This document shows, piece by piece, positions 8,294 to 16,258 of a stretch of 64,000 nucleotides of DNA. The stretch comes from Dickeya oryzae (lineage in GTDB: Bacteria > Pseudomonadota > Gammaproteobacteria > Enterobacterales > Enterobacteriaceae). The position numbers and the translations under genes were made by a program. Position 1 is the stretch's first letter. Every line of letters starts with the position of its first letter. The notes under the pieces are model-generated. The model worked only from the letters and a program-made list of their open reading frames with translations, was not told the origin of the DNA and searched no databases. Location: the NCBI RefSeq assembly GCF_009372235.1, contig NZ_SULL01000018.1, forward strand, positions 62,001-126,000. Reading direction: 5' to 3'.

Positions 8294-9371
8294 GGGGGGG
8301 CTCCTGGTATATATTCTGCTGTGTTTCAGCATGAAAAAGATGAACATCAAAAGGTGAAAAGCCGAGGTTGACGGTGTCGCCGACCATCGGGATATCGCCG
8401 CGATTTTTGCGGCTGTAGCGTAGTTCGCCGATTGGCGTGCTGATGTGCAGCAGATAGTCTGCGCCCATCAATTCTCGTTGCGTCACCGTGCCGGACACGT
8501 GATGCGTATGCTGTTCTGCTTCTGGCGTATCGGTGAGGTGTTCCGGACGGATGCCGAAGAACACCTCCTGAAGATGTGCCGCGTGGGGGGGCAGAGGAAG
8601 TGTTTTTTCTCCAATCTGAACCACGCCGCCGCTGCAAGGCAGAGTGATAATGTTCATGGCCGGTGAGCCGATGAAACTGGCGACAAACAGGTTGGTTGGG
8701 AAAGCGTACAGTTGTTCCGGGGTGCCGACCTGTTGGACCTCGCCGTTATTCATGACGACGATGCGATCCGCCATCGACATGGCTTCTATCTGGTCATGGG
8801 TGACGTAAACGGTGCTGGTCTTGAGTTGCTGATGCAGTGCCATAATACCGTCGCGTACTTCAGTGCGCAGTCGGGCATCCAGGTTGGACAGCGGTTCATC
8901 CATCAAAAACAGTTTTGGGTCGCGAACAATGGCGCGAGCCATCGCGACGCGTTGGCGCTGACCACCAGACAGCTTGCCCGGTTTGCGATCCAACAAGGTA
9001 TCCAGTTGCAGCAGGTGCGCCACTTTTTCCAGCCGCGGCTGCCAGCTTGCTTTGGGTTCATGGCGAATTTGCATACCGAAGGTGATGTTTTCTTTCACCG
9101 TCAGGTGGGGAAACAGCGCGTAGTTCTGAAAGATCATCGCGAAGTTCCGCTCACGCGGTGACTGGGCGGTAATGTTATCGCCATCCAGCCAGATTTCGCC
9201 GTCGCTTACCGTTTCCAGCCCGGCCAGTAAGCGTAGCAGAGTACTTTTACCACAGCCGGACGGCCCGACCAGCACCAGAAATTCGCCATCGGCGATTTCC
9301 AGTGAGAGGGAGCGCAGTGCCGGCTTATCGTCAAATTGTTTGCTGACGTTGTGCAGTCGTAACATAGCCAT
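8286..9371 (-). CDS. ugpC: Ugp-type ABC transporter ATP-binding protein
   Basis: This is the cytoplasmic ATPase of the glycerophosphodiester importer, of the MalK/UgpC type. The start at 9371 ([13 protein letters not shown]) overlaps the gpdQ stop as TAATG, which indicates translational coupling. Walker A GPSGCGKST is at about 37, the Q-loop FQNYALFPH at about 82, signature LSGGQRQ at about 134, and Walker B LFLMDEP followed by LSNLDARLR at about 154. VYVTHDQ is the switch histidine. The C-terminal OB/TOBE regulatory domain contains FGIRPEHL. A longer reading frame extends upstream but lacks family similarity. Confidence 0.9.
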   Translation of the reverse strand: MAMLRLHNVSKQFDDKPALRSLSLEIADGEFLVLVGPSGCGKSTLLRLLAGLETVSDGEIWLDGDNITAQSPRERNFAMIFQNYALFPHLTVKENITFGMQIRHEPKASWQPRLEKVAHLLQLDTLLDRKPGKLSGGQRQRVAMARAIVRDPKLFLMDEPLSNLDARLRTEVRDGIMALHQQLKTSTVYVTHDQIEAMSMADRIVVMNNGEVQQVGTPEQLYAFPTNLFVASFIGSPAMNIITLPCSGGVVQIGEKTLPLPPHAAHLQEVFFGIRPEHLTDTPEAEQHTHHVSGTVTQRELMGADYLLHISTPIGELRYSRKNRGDIPMVGDTVNLGFSPFDVHLFHAETQQNIYQEPPHA

Positions 9372-10192
9372 TAACGCGCATCCACCGGGCAACTGATTTT
9401 TTCGTCGTACAACCATGGACCGGCATAATGCGACAGCGGGTGCAGGTAGCTGACCCACTGCTGATTAATCTGACGGTGCATCAGGCAGGCTGGCGGGGAC
9501 ATGTCGTAATAAGGGCGAGTGTCTTCGTGGTAGTAGGGCACCTGATGAACCGTACCCGGCACGGTGGCAATGATGGCCTGACGGTACTGCGTCATGATAA
9601 GGCAATGATTGTGACCGCAGAAAATGCGCACCAGCGACGGAAAACGCTCCACCAGTTCCAGCAGGCGGTGCCCGTTTTCGCAGGCGATACGGTCCATTTG
9701 GGCGGAGCCGAGAGCCAGCGGCGGGTGATGCATAAAGACAGCGGTAGGTTTGTCATCACGTGCCAGTTGTACTTCCAGCCAGGACAGGGTCTCTTCCGTC
9801 AGCCAGCCTTTGGATGTCCCTGCACGGCTGGAGTCGATAAACAGCAACCGCGTGGCGAAATCATCAATCGCGTAACGCATATTTTGTGGATCGTTACCCA
9901 ACTGGGGGCACAGTGGCTGCAAATATTCCAGAAAATGCGTTTTGTCGTCGTGGTTGCCGGGAATAATGTACAAGGGGTAGTTGAGGCTACCTAAAATCTG
10001 GCGGGCGACCTGATATTCCGACGCCAGGCCGCAGTTGACGATATCGCCGCTGACCACCACCGCATCCGGGCGTTCGGTGAGCGCGTTCAGTTGTGATACC
10101 ACGTCGGCGTTACCGGCATTGATATCGATAAAGTCGTACAGTTTTTGCCCTGAGCTTCGAAAGTGAGTATCAGAAATTTGTGCTAACAGCAT
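9371..10192 (-). CDS. gpdQ: Glycerophosphodiesterase GpdQ (binuclear metallophosphoesterase)
   Basis: GpdQ hydrolyses glycerophosphodiesters to glycerol-3-phosphate and an alcohol and is promiscuous towards other phosphate diesters. The 273-residue sequence closely resembles the Klebsiella (Enterobacter) aerogenes enzyme as I recall it. The calcineurin-like metal ligands are present: DTH at 8-10, GDIVN with Asp50, GNHD with Asn80, FMHHPP with His156, and GHNH with His195/His197. The typical C-terminal [10 protein letters not shown] segment is also present. It sits inside the ugp operon in place of the unrelated TIM-barrel UgpQ of E. coli, so imported diesters would be cleaved on arrival. Confidence 0.93.
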   Translation of the reverse strand: MLLAQISDTHFRSSGQKLYDFIDINAGNADVVSQLNALTERPDAVVVSGDIVNCGLASEYQVARQILGSLNYPLYIIPGNHDDKTHFLEYLQPLCPQLGNDPQNMRYAIDDFATRLLFIDSSRAGTSKGWLTEETLSWLEVQLARDDKPTAVFMHHPPLALGSAQMDRIACENGHRLLELVERFPSLVRIFCGHNHCLIMTQYRQAIIATVPGTVHQVPYYHEDTRPYYDMSPPACLMHRQINQQWVSYLHPLSHYAGPWLYDEKISCPVDAR

Positions 10193-10202
10193 GAAAAACC
10201 CC

Positions 10203-11090
10203 TTATTTTATTCCTGAGAAACCAAAACTTCTCAGGAACTGTTTTTGGAAAGCGATAAACGCCAGCATTAACGGCAGGCATACCATCAGCGTACCGGCAC
10301 TGATCATTCCCCACTGGCCGCCAGACTCAGCGCCCATCGCGAATGACACTAACCCGACGGTCAGCACCTGCTTGTCCGGGTCGTTGAGCATCATCAGTGG
10401 CCACAGATACTCGTTCCAGTGATAGGTAATGCTGACGGTGGCAAACGCCAGAATGGAGGGCCAGGACATCGGCAGCAGTACGCGAAATACCACTTGCCAC
10501 CAACGACATCCTTCCATCAGCGCAGCTTCTTCAATCTCTTTGGGAATGGACAGGAACGCCTGGCGCATCAGAAACACGCCAAATGCTGACGTGAAATAGG
10601 GCATCATCACGCCGGTTAACGTATTGAGCAGACCGAAGGCCTTCAGCGTCATCATGTTCGGTACCATCATCACGACCGGCATGATCATCAACTGCACCAA
10701 AAACAGCAGAAACAGTGTCTGCTTGCCGCGAAATTCGTGGCAGGCGAACACGTAACCCGCGGTAGTGATGGTCAGTAACTGGACGAAAAAGGTGCCAAAC
10801 GTAAAGAAAATCGTGTTGGCATAGAGGCTTATCCAGTCAGCGCTTTGCCAGGCATCACGGAAGTTGTCCAGCGTTAATGGCCAGCGTGGTAACAGAGAAG
10901 CCATGCCAGTGCCAAAGGTGGTAGCGCTAAAGGCAGATGACAGCATCCAGATAAACGGGCTGACCCAGAGCAGCGCGGCACAGATCATCAGTAGACTCAG
11001 GGTAGCGCGCCTTGATTGGCGCCAGCGCAGCCAGGTCGGCAACGGGGCCTGTGTCGAGCAGACAACAGCAGGGGAAATATCAACGCTCAT
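10203..11090 (-). CDS. ugpE: Ugp-type ABC permease (MalG-like)
   Basis: This is one of two inner-membrane permeases of the glycerophosphodiester importer. Its 295 residues show a first membrane helix at about 30-52 and five more downstream. The EAA loop at about 185-205 is [21 protein letters not shown], which contacts the ATPase. The C-terminus [12 protein letters not shown]-like ending is typical of the MalG/UgpE class. Its start overlaps the end of ugpA by about 10 bp. Confidence 0.87.
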   Translation of the reverse strand: MSVDISPAVVCSTQAPLPTWLRWRQSRRATLSLLMICAALLWVSPFIWMLSSAFSATTFGTGMASLLPRWPLTLDNFRDAWQSADWISLYANTIFFTFGTFFVQLLTITTAGYVFACHEFRGKQTLFLLFLVQLMIMPVVMMVPNMMTLKAFGLLNTLTGVMMPYFTSAFGVFLMRQAFLSIPKEIEEAALMEGCRWWQVVFRVLLPMSWPSILAFATVSITYHWNEYLWPLMMLNDPDKQVLTVGLVSFAMGAESGGQWGMISAGTLMVCLPLMLAFIAFQKQFLRSFGFSGIK

Positions 11091-11952
11091 AATGTGCCCC
11101 TTTCTCGAGTACTTTCAGGTTAATCAGCGAGAAGACGAACAGACCGGCCAGCGTCAGAAAGGTCGCGGCGGAGGCTTTGCCAAGGTCATGGGTGTCCCAG
11201 GCTAAATTCTGGATGTAATACAGCAGTACGGTAGTGGCGTTATCCGGTCCACCGTGGGTCATGACCGCTACGTGGTCAATCTGGGTGATGGAGTAAATCA
11301 GCGCCGTGGTAATGACGAAACTCAGCGTTGGGCGCAGCAGCGGCAGCGTGACGCGGAAAAATACCTGTGTCGGTGTAGCGCCTTCCATGACGGCGGCTTC
11401 ACGGGTAGAAGGCGGGATACTTTGCAGACCAGCCAAAAAGAACAGCATGTAATAGCCAGCGAATTTCCACACGCCAATCAGCGCGAGTGCCAGCAGAGCA
11501 CTATTGCTACGACCCAGATAATTGTTGTTCATCGGACCGAATAGTTTAGCCAGGTAATAATCCAGCAAGCCGATACCGGGCATGAAGATAAACAGCCACA
11601 GTGCGGCGGCACTGACCATCGGAATGATCATCGGGAAGAAGAAGGCGGTGCGCAGCCAGCGATTGACCGTGTGGTTCTCCCATAACGCAACGGCTAACAT
11701 TAGCGCCAGTACCACGCCGGGGATGACTGTCAACAGGATGTAGATCAGATTATTGGATACGGCACGCCAGAAAACGGGGTCATCCAACAGGCGGATCACA
11801 TTTCCCAAACCGACAAATGGCGCATTCACGCTAGCCATGCGGGTATCGAACAAGCTGTCATAAACGGAGCGCAACAGCGGAAAATAGGTAAACAGCAGTA
11901 GAAACAATAAAGAAGGCGACAGAATCACCCAGGGGAGCCATTTTTTTTGCAT
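11080..11952 (-). CDS. ugpA: Ugp-type ABC permease (MalF-like)
   Basis: This is the partner permease and first gene of the operon. The start at 11952 (MQKKWLPWVILSPSLLFLLL) matches the family N-terminus; a further 21 codons upstream are open but unlike the family. Six membrane helices are apparent. The EAA loop is REAAVMEGATPTQVFFRVTLP at about 190-210. The segment VYDSLFDTRMASVNAPFVGL is the periplasmic loop usual in UgpA. A candidate PHO box lies about 105-120 bp upstream of the start. Confidence 0.87.
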   Translation of the reverse strand: MQKKWLPWVILSPSLLFLLLFTYFPLLRSVYDSLFDTRMASVNAPFVGLGNVIRLLDDPVFWRAVSNNLIYILLTVIPGVVLALMLAVALWENHTVNRWLRTAFFFPMIIPMVSAAALWLFIFMPGIGLLDYYLAKLFGPMNNNYLGRSNSALLALALIGVWKFAGYYMLFFLAGLQSIPPSTREAAVMEGATPTQVFFRVTLPLLRPTLSFVITTALIYSITQIDHVAVMTHGGPDNATTVLLYYIQNLAWDTHDLGKASAATFLTLAGLFVFSLINLKVLEKGAHYER

Positions 11953-12055
11953 GGTGATAGTTTTCGCAGCGTGATGGTTAATGCCAGTCACCGAATTTCG
12001 GTAAAAACGGAACACATATGCTGTGCGGGGAATACTGCAAGGGCATGGCAGGTCA

Positions 12056-12073
12056 GTGACGATTTGGTGACGG
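12056..12073 (-). promoter_or_regulatory. Candidate PHO box for the ugp operon
   Basis: The minus strand reads CCGTCAC-CAAA-TCGTCAC, two 7-bp direct repeats separated by four bases, the geometry of a PhoB box (consensus CTGTCAT-N4-CTGTCAC). It precedes ugpA. In E. coli ugp is PhoB-activated, so the site fits the operon's role. Confidence 0.55.
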
Positions 12074-12188
12074 TAGTTTCCAGAAAATAAAACTAACGCG
12101 GATGGCTTGTGCTGAGGGGGGAAAAAGCGTTTGATGGATACGCTTCATCCGATTTATGGGTTACTCATCGATTCATCCAGGAGGGGAT

Positions 12189-12617
12189 ATGTCTGTTTCT
12201 GCACGAAACCAATTAAACGGCACGGTGGCCAGTGTCACCGAGGGGGCTGTTAACAGTGAAGTGGTGCTAACGCTGGAAAGCGGAGAAACACTCACCACGG
12301 TTATCACCCGCAATAGTGTGGCGACGCTCGGGCTGGCGCCAGGTAAACCCGCGCTGGCGTTGATCAAAGCGCCATGGGTGATTCTGGCATCGGCAGATTG
12401 TGGCCTGAATTTCTCAGCCCGTAACCAGTTTAGCGGCACGGTTAATCGTATTGTCGACGGTGCAGTGAACGCAACGGTGCATATCACCACCACCAACGGA
12501 TTAAAGCTGACCGCCAGTGTAACCAATGACAGTGTACAAGATATGGGGTTATACGCAGGTTCTGCCGTGATTGCCTTGGTTAAGGCTTCGAGTGTGATTC
12601 TGGCAACCCGCGCCTGA
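12189..12617 (+). CDS. Tandem Mop-domain molybdate-binding protein
   Basis: This small cytoplasmic protein consists of two ~70-residue Mop (TOBE) repeats. Repeat one starts SARNQLNGTVASVTEGAVNS and repeat two starts SARNQFSGTVNRIVDGAVNA. Each ends with an ALIKA or ALVKA-type loop followed by WVILA or SVILA. Such molbindins oligomerise and bind molybdate or tungstate oxyanions for storage or homeostasis. The start at 12189 follows an AGGAGGGG ribosome site; an upstream in-frame ATG lacks one. It is monocistronic and no modABC or molybdoenzyme gene is adjacent. Confidence 0.88.
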   Translation: MSVSARNQLNGTVASVTEGAVNSEVVLTLESGETLTTVITRNSVATLGLAPGKPALALIKAPWVILASADCGLNFSARNQFSGTVNRIVDGAVNATVHITTTNGLKLTASVTNDSVQDMGLYAGSAVIALVKASSVILATRA

Positions 12618-12881
12618 CGAACGGTTCGTGGTTGTTCACAATCTTTACACTCGATGCTCTCCTTTCCGTGACCGATTTCGGGTAATCTGGGTAACCTCGT
12701 AGTGGCAGAGAGGCATGGGATTTATTGGCGTGTTCTCTGCCGCCTGTTTTTCCTCTTTTCACATTGACCGTTTTTCACATTAACTGTGTTTTCCTTCGTG
12801 CTGCCTGGATACTGACATAGCAGTCGTACATGGTTGGTTTGTTAAAACTGGCTGGTATGACTTTCAAGAAGATATTCGATA

Positions 12882-13802
12882 ATGACTCAACAAACCTTTA
12901 CCAGGGACTTGTTCCACCCTCGCTACTGGCTACTGTGGTTCGGCCTGGTGGTGCTGTTTTTACTGGTGCAACTGCCTTATCCACTACTGATGCGGCTGGG
13001 AAGCTGGGTGGGACGTACCTCCCGCCATTTTCTCAAGCGGCGGGTGAATGTCGCACGTCGTAATCTGGAGCTGTGCTTTCCCGATATGTCGGCATCCCAG
13101 CGTAATACGCTGCTGGAGGCGAATTTTGCATCGTTGGGGATGGCGCTGATGGAAACGGGCATGGCTTGGTTTTGGTCAGATCGGCGAGTCAAAGCCTGGT
13201 TCGAGGTATCCGGTTTTGAAAACCTTCAGCGGGCGGGGCGTGAGCAACGTGGTGTGATGGTGATAGGCATTCACTTTATGTCGCTGGAGTTAGGCGGCCG
13301 CGCGATGGGGCTATGTCAGCCGATGATGGCGATGTATCGACGCCATAACAATAAAGTCATGGAACTGGTGCAGACCTGGGGACGTTCCCGTTCCAATAAA
13401 GCGATGATTGATCGCAAAGATTTGCGTGGCATGGTGCAGGCGCTGAAAAGCGGCGAAGCGGTATGGTTTGCGCCAGATCAGGACTATGGCCCCAAAGGTA
13501 GCGTGTTTGCGCCGTTCTTTGCGGTGGATCAGGCGGCGACGACCAGCGGTACCTTCACCATTTATCGGTTAGCCAAGCCAGCGATGATCACCACCGTGTT
13601 GATTCGCAAACCAAACCGTCAGGGATACCAGTTGGTGATTGAGCCGGAGCTGGAAGACTACCCGAGTGAAGATCAACAGCAGGCCGCGCAATACATGAAC
13701 CGGGTAATAGAGCGGGAAATTCTGCGCGCACCGGAACAATACCTATGGCTGCATCGCCGTTTCAAAACGCGTCCGTGTGGTGAGGCGTCGTTGTACCGAT
13801 AA
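12882..13802 (+). CDS. lpxP: Lipid A acyltransferase (LpxP/LpxL family)
   Basis: This inner-membrane enzyme transfers a fatty acyl chain from acyl-ACP to Kdo2-lipid IVA. Its 306 residues have one membrane helix at about 14-36. The catalytic HFMSLE (HxxxxE) motif lies at about 130-135 in IGIHFMSLELGGRAMGLCQP. RSNKAMIDRKDLRGMV and WFAPDQDYGPKGSVFAPFF follow, and the C-terminal APEQYLWLHRRFKTRP is diagnostic of the family. Individual segments look closer to E. coli LpxP (cold-induced palmitoleoyl transferase) than to LpxL, but a paralogue could not be compared, so LpxL remains possible. Confidence 0.85.
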   Translation: MTQQTFTRDLFHPRYWLLWFGLVVLFLLVQLPYPLLMRLGSWVGRTSRHFLKRRVNVARRNLELCFPDMSASQRNTLLEANFASLGMALMETGMAWFWSDRRVKAWFEVSGFENLQRAGREQRGVMVIGIHFMSLELGGRAMGLCQPMMAMYRRHNNKVMELVQTWGRSRSNKAMIDRKDLRGMVQALKSGEAVWFAPDQDYGPKGSVFAPFFAVDQAATTSGTFTIYRLAKPAMITTVLIRKPNRQGYQLVIEPELEDYPSEDQQQAAQYMNRVIEREILRAPEQYLWLHRRFKTRPCGEASLYR

Positions 13803-13865
13803 CAGTTTTGTACCGATAACATGCGGTGCAAACGCGCAGGCGCTACCAGTATAAGAACAAAAGAG

Positions 13866-13895
13866 ATAAAAAAGTGGCAGCCCAAGGGCTGCCAC
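13866..13895 (-). terminator. Rho-independent terminator of the small-protein operon
   Basis: On the minus strand GTGGCAGCCC and GGGCTGCCAC form a 9-10 bp stem with a tiny loop, followed by TTTTTTAT. It lies 30 bp after the stop of the 28-residue ORF. Confidence 0.85.
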
Positions 13896-13924
13896 AATTC
13901 AAGAAGGAGAGAATGATTTGATGA

Positions 13925-14011
13925 TTAACGGAACAGCGCGTAAGGACGGACACCGCGGTAGGTTTTGCCCAACGCTTTTAGTAGTTGAGTGATTTGACGG
14001 ACAAGACTCAT
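13925..14011 (-). CDS. 28-residue AzuC-like small protein
   Basis: This ORF has a strong ribosome site (AGGGAGG, seven bases before ATG). It encodes an amphipathic, very basic peptide: MSLVRQITQLLKALG then KTYRGVRPYALFR. The length and the C-terminal pattern KT[FY][KR]xVxPxxx[LM]FR-type resemble E. coli AzuC, as I recall it (28 residues ending CKTFKDVPPGNMFR). AzuC is a membrane-associated peptide that acts on glycerol-3-phosphate dehydrogenase and is encoded by a dual-function RNA. The gene is second in a transcript with a promoter, CRP site and terminator. Coding status is well supported by context; the AzuC link is an inference from a short match. Confidence 0.65.
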   Translation of the reverse strand: MSLVRQITQLLKALGKTYRGVRPYALFR

Positions 14012-14038
14012 GGTGTTTCCTCCCTACGCATAAAAGAA

Positions 14039-14110
14039 TTACTGGTTGAACGTACCGAAGTGGATGTTGAAGTTTTCAAACATGGCGATAATTTTGTGCA
14101 GCAGCTTCAT
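14039..14110 (-). CDS. 23-residue small protein, first of the pair
   Basis: This ORF starts at 14110 with AGAGGA about seven bases upstream and ends 27 bp before the next ORF. The product starts MKLLHKIIAMFENF, an amphipathic helix, and ends IHFGTFNQ. Its N-terminus resembles that of E. coli AzuC as recalled (MKLRKILKSMFNNY), while the following ORF resembles the AzuC C-terminus. The two may therefore be duplicated relatives or split functions. No other homologue is recognised. Confidence 0.6.
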   Translation of the reverse strand: MKLLHKIIAMFENFNIHFGTFNQ

Positions 14111-14163
14111 TGTCGTATTCCTCTGTATGATTCATTATTTATGTGACGTTGTTCACGGTTTTA

Positions 14164-14192
14164 AAGATATACCCAGCTCGGGCAGTGGTCAA
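14164..14192 (-). promoter_or_regulatory. Sigma-70 promoter of the small-protein operon
   Basis: On the minus strand a -35 box TTGACC (14187-14192) and a -10 box TATCTT (14164-14169) are separated by 17 bp. The predicted start is near 14157, giving a leader of about 45 nt before the first small ORF. Confidence 0.6.
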
Positions 14193-14195
14193 TTT

Positions 14196-14217
14196 TTTTG
14201 TGAACTCCATCACAAAA
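14196..14217. promoter_or_regulatory. CRP-binding site
   Basis: The core TGTGA-ACTCCA-TCACA is a perfect palindromic CRP core flanked by A/T runs. It is centred at 14206.5, about 50 bp upstream of the predicted start of the small-protein operon and just upstream of its -35 box. It could activate or repress that promoter. Confidence 0.75.
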
Positions 14218-14471
14218 AAATAAACGTACAGTCTGTTCTTCCTGAACCATGGTTTTATTTTCTTTCATACTCAATGTATTGCTATGTGAATGATGTTGGC
14301 CGGTTGCCAGGTAAGTAGCTTTGTCGGCTCTGTGTTGCGCGGGGGTGGCACCATTTTTAGTGCAACCATGATGCGTATGCAGGGAATAGCAGTTGAAATG
14401 GATGTCCCGAAGGCAGGATAATCTGCCGCCTCAACAACAACTGGCAGGATTCAGCCGCTCTGTAACGCAAT

Positions 14472-14487
14472 GGTTAATCGTTTGCGT
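14472..14487 (+). promoter_or_regulatory. Possible PurR half-palindrome upstream of ghxP
   Basis: GGTTAATCGTTTGCGT matches 11 of 16 positions of the PurR box, with the right half CGTTTGCGT perfect. It is about 195-210 bp upstream of the ghxP start. Purine permease genes are plausible PurR targets, but one half is poor. Confidence 0.3.
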
Positions 14488-14679
14488 GTCAGACTGGCAG
14501 GGGAAAGCGGCAGGTTTACGGCGTCTGGCAAGGACGTTGATTCACTCCGTTTTTCGAATGTTGACCAGATGCCGGCCACCGTGCGGTGATAACCCGCCCG
14601 CGTAATAACCCGGTGTTTGATAGCCAGTCGTTTGATAACCAATAGCATTTGATAACAACGACATTTCAGGGGATATACC

Positions 14680-16047
14680 ATGTCCAATACCACTCGTCAG
14701 GCTGACGATGCGGCTCGTCCCGCAGGCGCGCTTGATGCCTTTTTCAAGATTACACAGCGCGGTAGCAGCGTTCGTCAGGAAGTGCTGGCGGGTTTGACCA
14801 CGTTTCTGGCGATGGTTTACTCGGTCATCGTCGTACCCGGCATGCTGGGCAAAGCAGGCTTTCCGCCTGCGGCTGTGTTTGTCGCCACCTGCCTGGTGGC
14901 GGGGTTTGGTTCTCTGCTGATGGGGTTGTGGGCCAACCTGCCGATGGCGATTGGCTGCGCTATCTCGCTGACGGCGTTTACTGCCTTTAGTCTGGTGCTG
15001 GGTCAACATATCAGTGTGCCGGTAGCACTGGGTGCGATCTTCATGATGGGCGTGCTGTTCACGGTGATTTCTGCGACCGGCATCCGATCCTGGATCCTGC
15101 GCAATCTGCCCATGGGCGTAGCGCACGGTGCGGGTATTGGTATTGGGTTGTTCTTGCTGATCATTGCGGCGAACGGCATCGGTCTGGTCATTAAAAACCC
15201 GATCGATGGTTTACCGGTGGCATTGGGGCATTTCACCGCGTTCCCGGTGATAATGTCGCTGATCGGTCTGGCGGCAACCATCGGTCTTGAAAAACGCCGC
15301 GTACCGGGTGGGATCCTGCTGGTGATCGTTGCTATTTCGGTCATCGGCCTGATTTTTGATCCGAACGTGAAATACCAAGGGCTGTTTGCGTTGCCGAGCC
15401 TGACGGATGCCAATGGTCAGTCGCTGATTTTCAGCCTCGACATCAAAGGCGCGTTGCAGCCGGTGGTGCTGCCGAGTGTGCTGGCTCTGGTGATGACGGC
15501 GGTATTTGATGCGACGGGCACCATCCGCGCGGTGGCCGGTCAGGCTAACCTGCTGGATAAAGACGGACAGATTATTAACGGTGGACGTGCGCTGACCGCT
15601 GACTCCATCAGTAGCATTTTCTCCAGCCTGGTGGGAACCTCGCCGGCAGCGGTCTACATTGAGTCAGCGGCGGGTACTGCCGCAGGCGGCAAAACCGGTT
15701 TGACCGCGACGGTAGTTGGCGTGTTGTTCCTGCTGATCCTGTTCCTGTCGCCGTTGTCTTATCTGGTGCCTGCTTATGCCACCGCACCTGCGCTGATGTA
15801 TGTTGGCCTGCTGATGCTGAGCAATGTGTCCAAACTGGATTTCAACGACTTTGTCGATGCGATGTCTGGCCTGGTGTGTGCGGTATTCATCGTACTGACC
15901 TGTAACATCGTGACCGGCATCATGCTGGGCTTTGGCTCACTGGTACTGGGCCGTCTGTTCTCCGGCGAATGGCGCAAGCTGAATGTTGGCACGGTGATTA
16001 TCGCCGCAGCGCTGGTGGCCTTTTACGCTGGCGGTTGGGCGCTGTAA
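14680..16047 (+). CDS. ghxP: Guanine/hypoxanthine permease
   Basis: This NCS2-family (AzgA-like) proton symporter imports guanine and hypoxanthine. It has 455 residues and about 13 hydrophobic segments. Family landmarks are [20 protein letters not shown] at about 38-57, [20 protein letters not shown], the TM8 signature [18 protein letters not shown] at about 270-287 and [16 protein letters not shown] at about 327-342. Similarity to E. coli YjcD/GhxP as recalled is very high throughout. As in E. coli it lies next to yjcE and near the acs operon. A terminator follows directly. Confidence 0.93.
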   Translation: MSNTTRQADDAARPAGALDAFFKITQRGSSVRQEVLAGLTTFLAMVYSVIVVPGMLGKAGFPPAAVFVATCLVAGFGSLLMGLWANLPMAIGCAISLTAFTAFSLVLGQHISVPVALGAIFMMGVLFTVISATGIRSWILRNLPMGVAHGAGIGIGLFLLIIAANGIGLVIKNPIDGLPVALGHFTAFPVIMSLIGLAATIGLEKRRVPGGILLVIVAISVIGLIFDPNVKYQGLFALPSLTDANGQSLIFSLDIKGALQPVVLPSVLALVMTAVFDATGTIRAVAGQANLLDKDGQIINGGRALTADSISSIFSSLVGTSPAAVYIESAAGTAAGGKTGLTATVVGVLFLLILFLSPLSYLVPAYATAPALMYVGLLMLSNVSKLDFNDFVDAMSGLVCAVFIVLTCNIVTGIMLGFGSLVLGRLFSGEWRKLNVGTVIIAAALVAFYAGGWAL

Positions 16048-16076
16048 ACCCGTTTTACCATATCTGGCACTACACG

Positions 16077-16102
16077 AAGGGGAACATCGGTTCCCCTTTT
16101 TT
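16077..16102 (+). terminator. Rho-independent terminator after ghxP
   Basis: AAGGGGAAC and GTTCCCCTT form a 9-bp stem with a four-base loop, followed by a T run. It lies 30 bp after the ghxP stop. Confidence 0.9.
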
Positions 16103-16258
16103 ATCCTGTGATGCCAATGCGCTGATTTTTTGTCATCGTTTTCTGTTCATCACACAATATCTTGTTATTATTCATAAAGATCACCCATTGGCGAGCGCAG
16201 CCACCTGATGGTAGCTAACCGGAGTCCTTTCATGTAACGGCAATTAACCAAGGAACAC

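Noticed and set aside
14349-14372. TGGCAC...GTGCA resembling a sigma-54 promoter or NtrC site before ghxP
   Set aside because: The GG-to-GC spacing is 13 and not 10, and the NtrC-like half-sites are one base too far apart.
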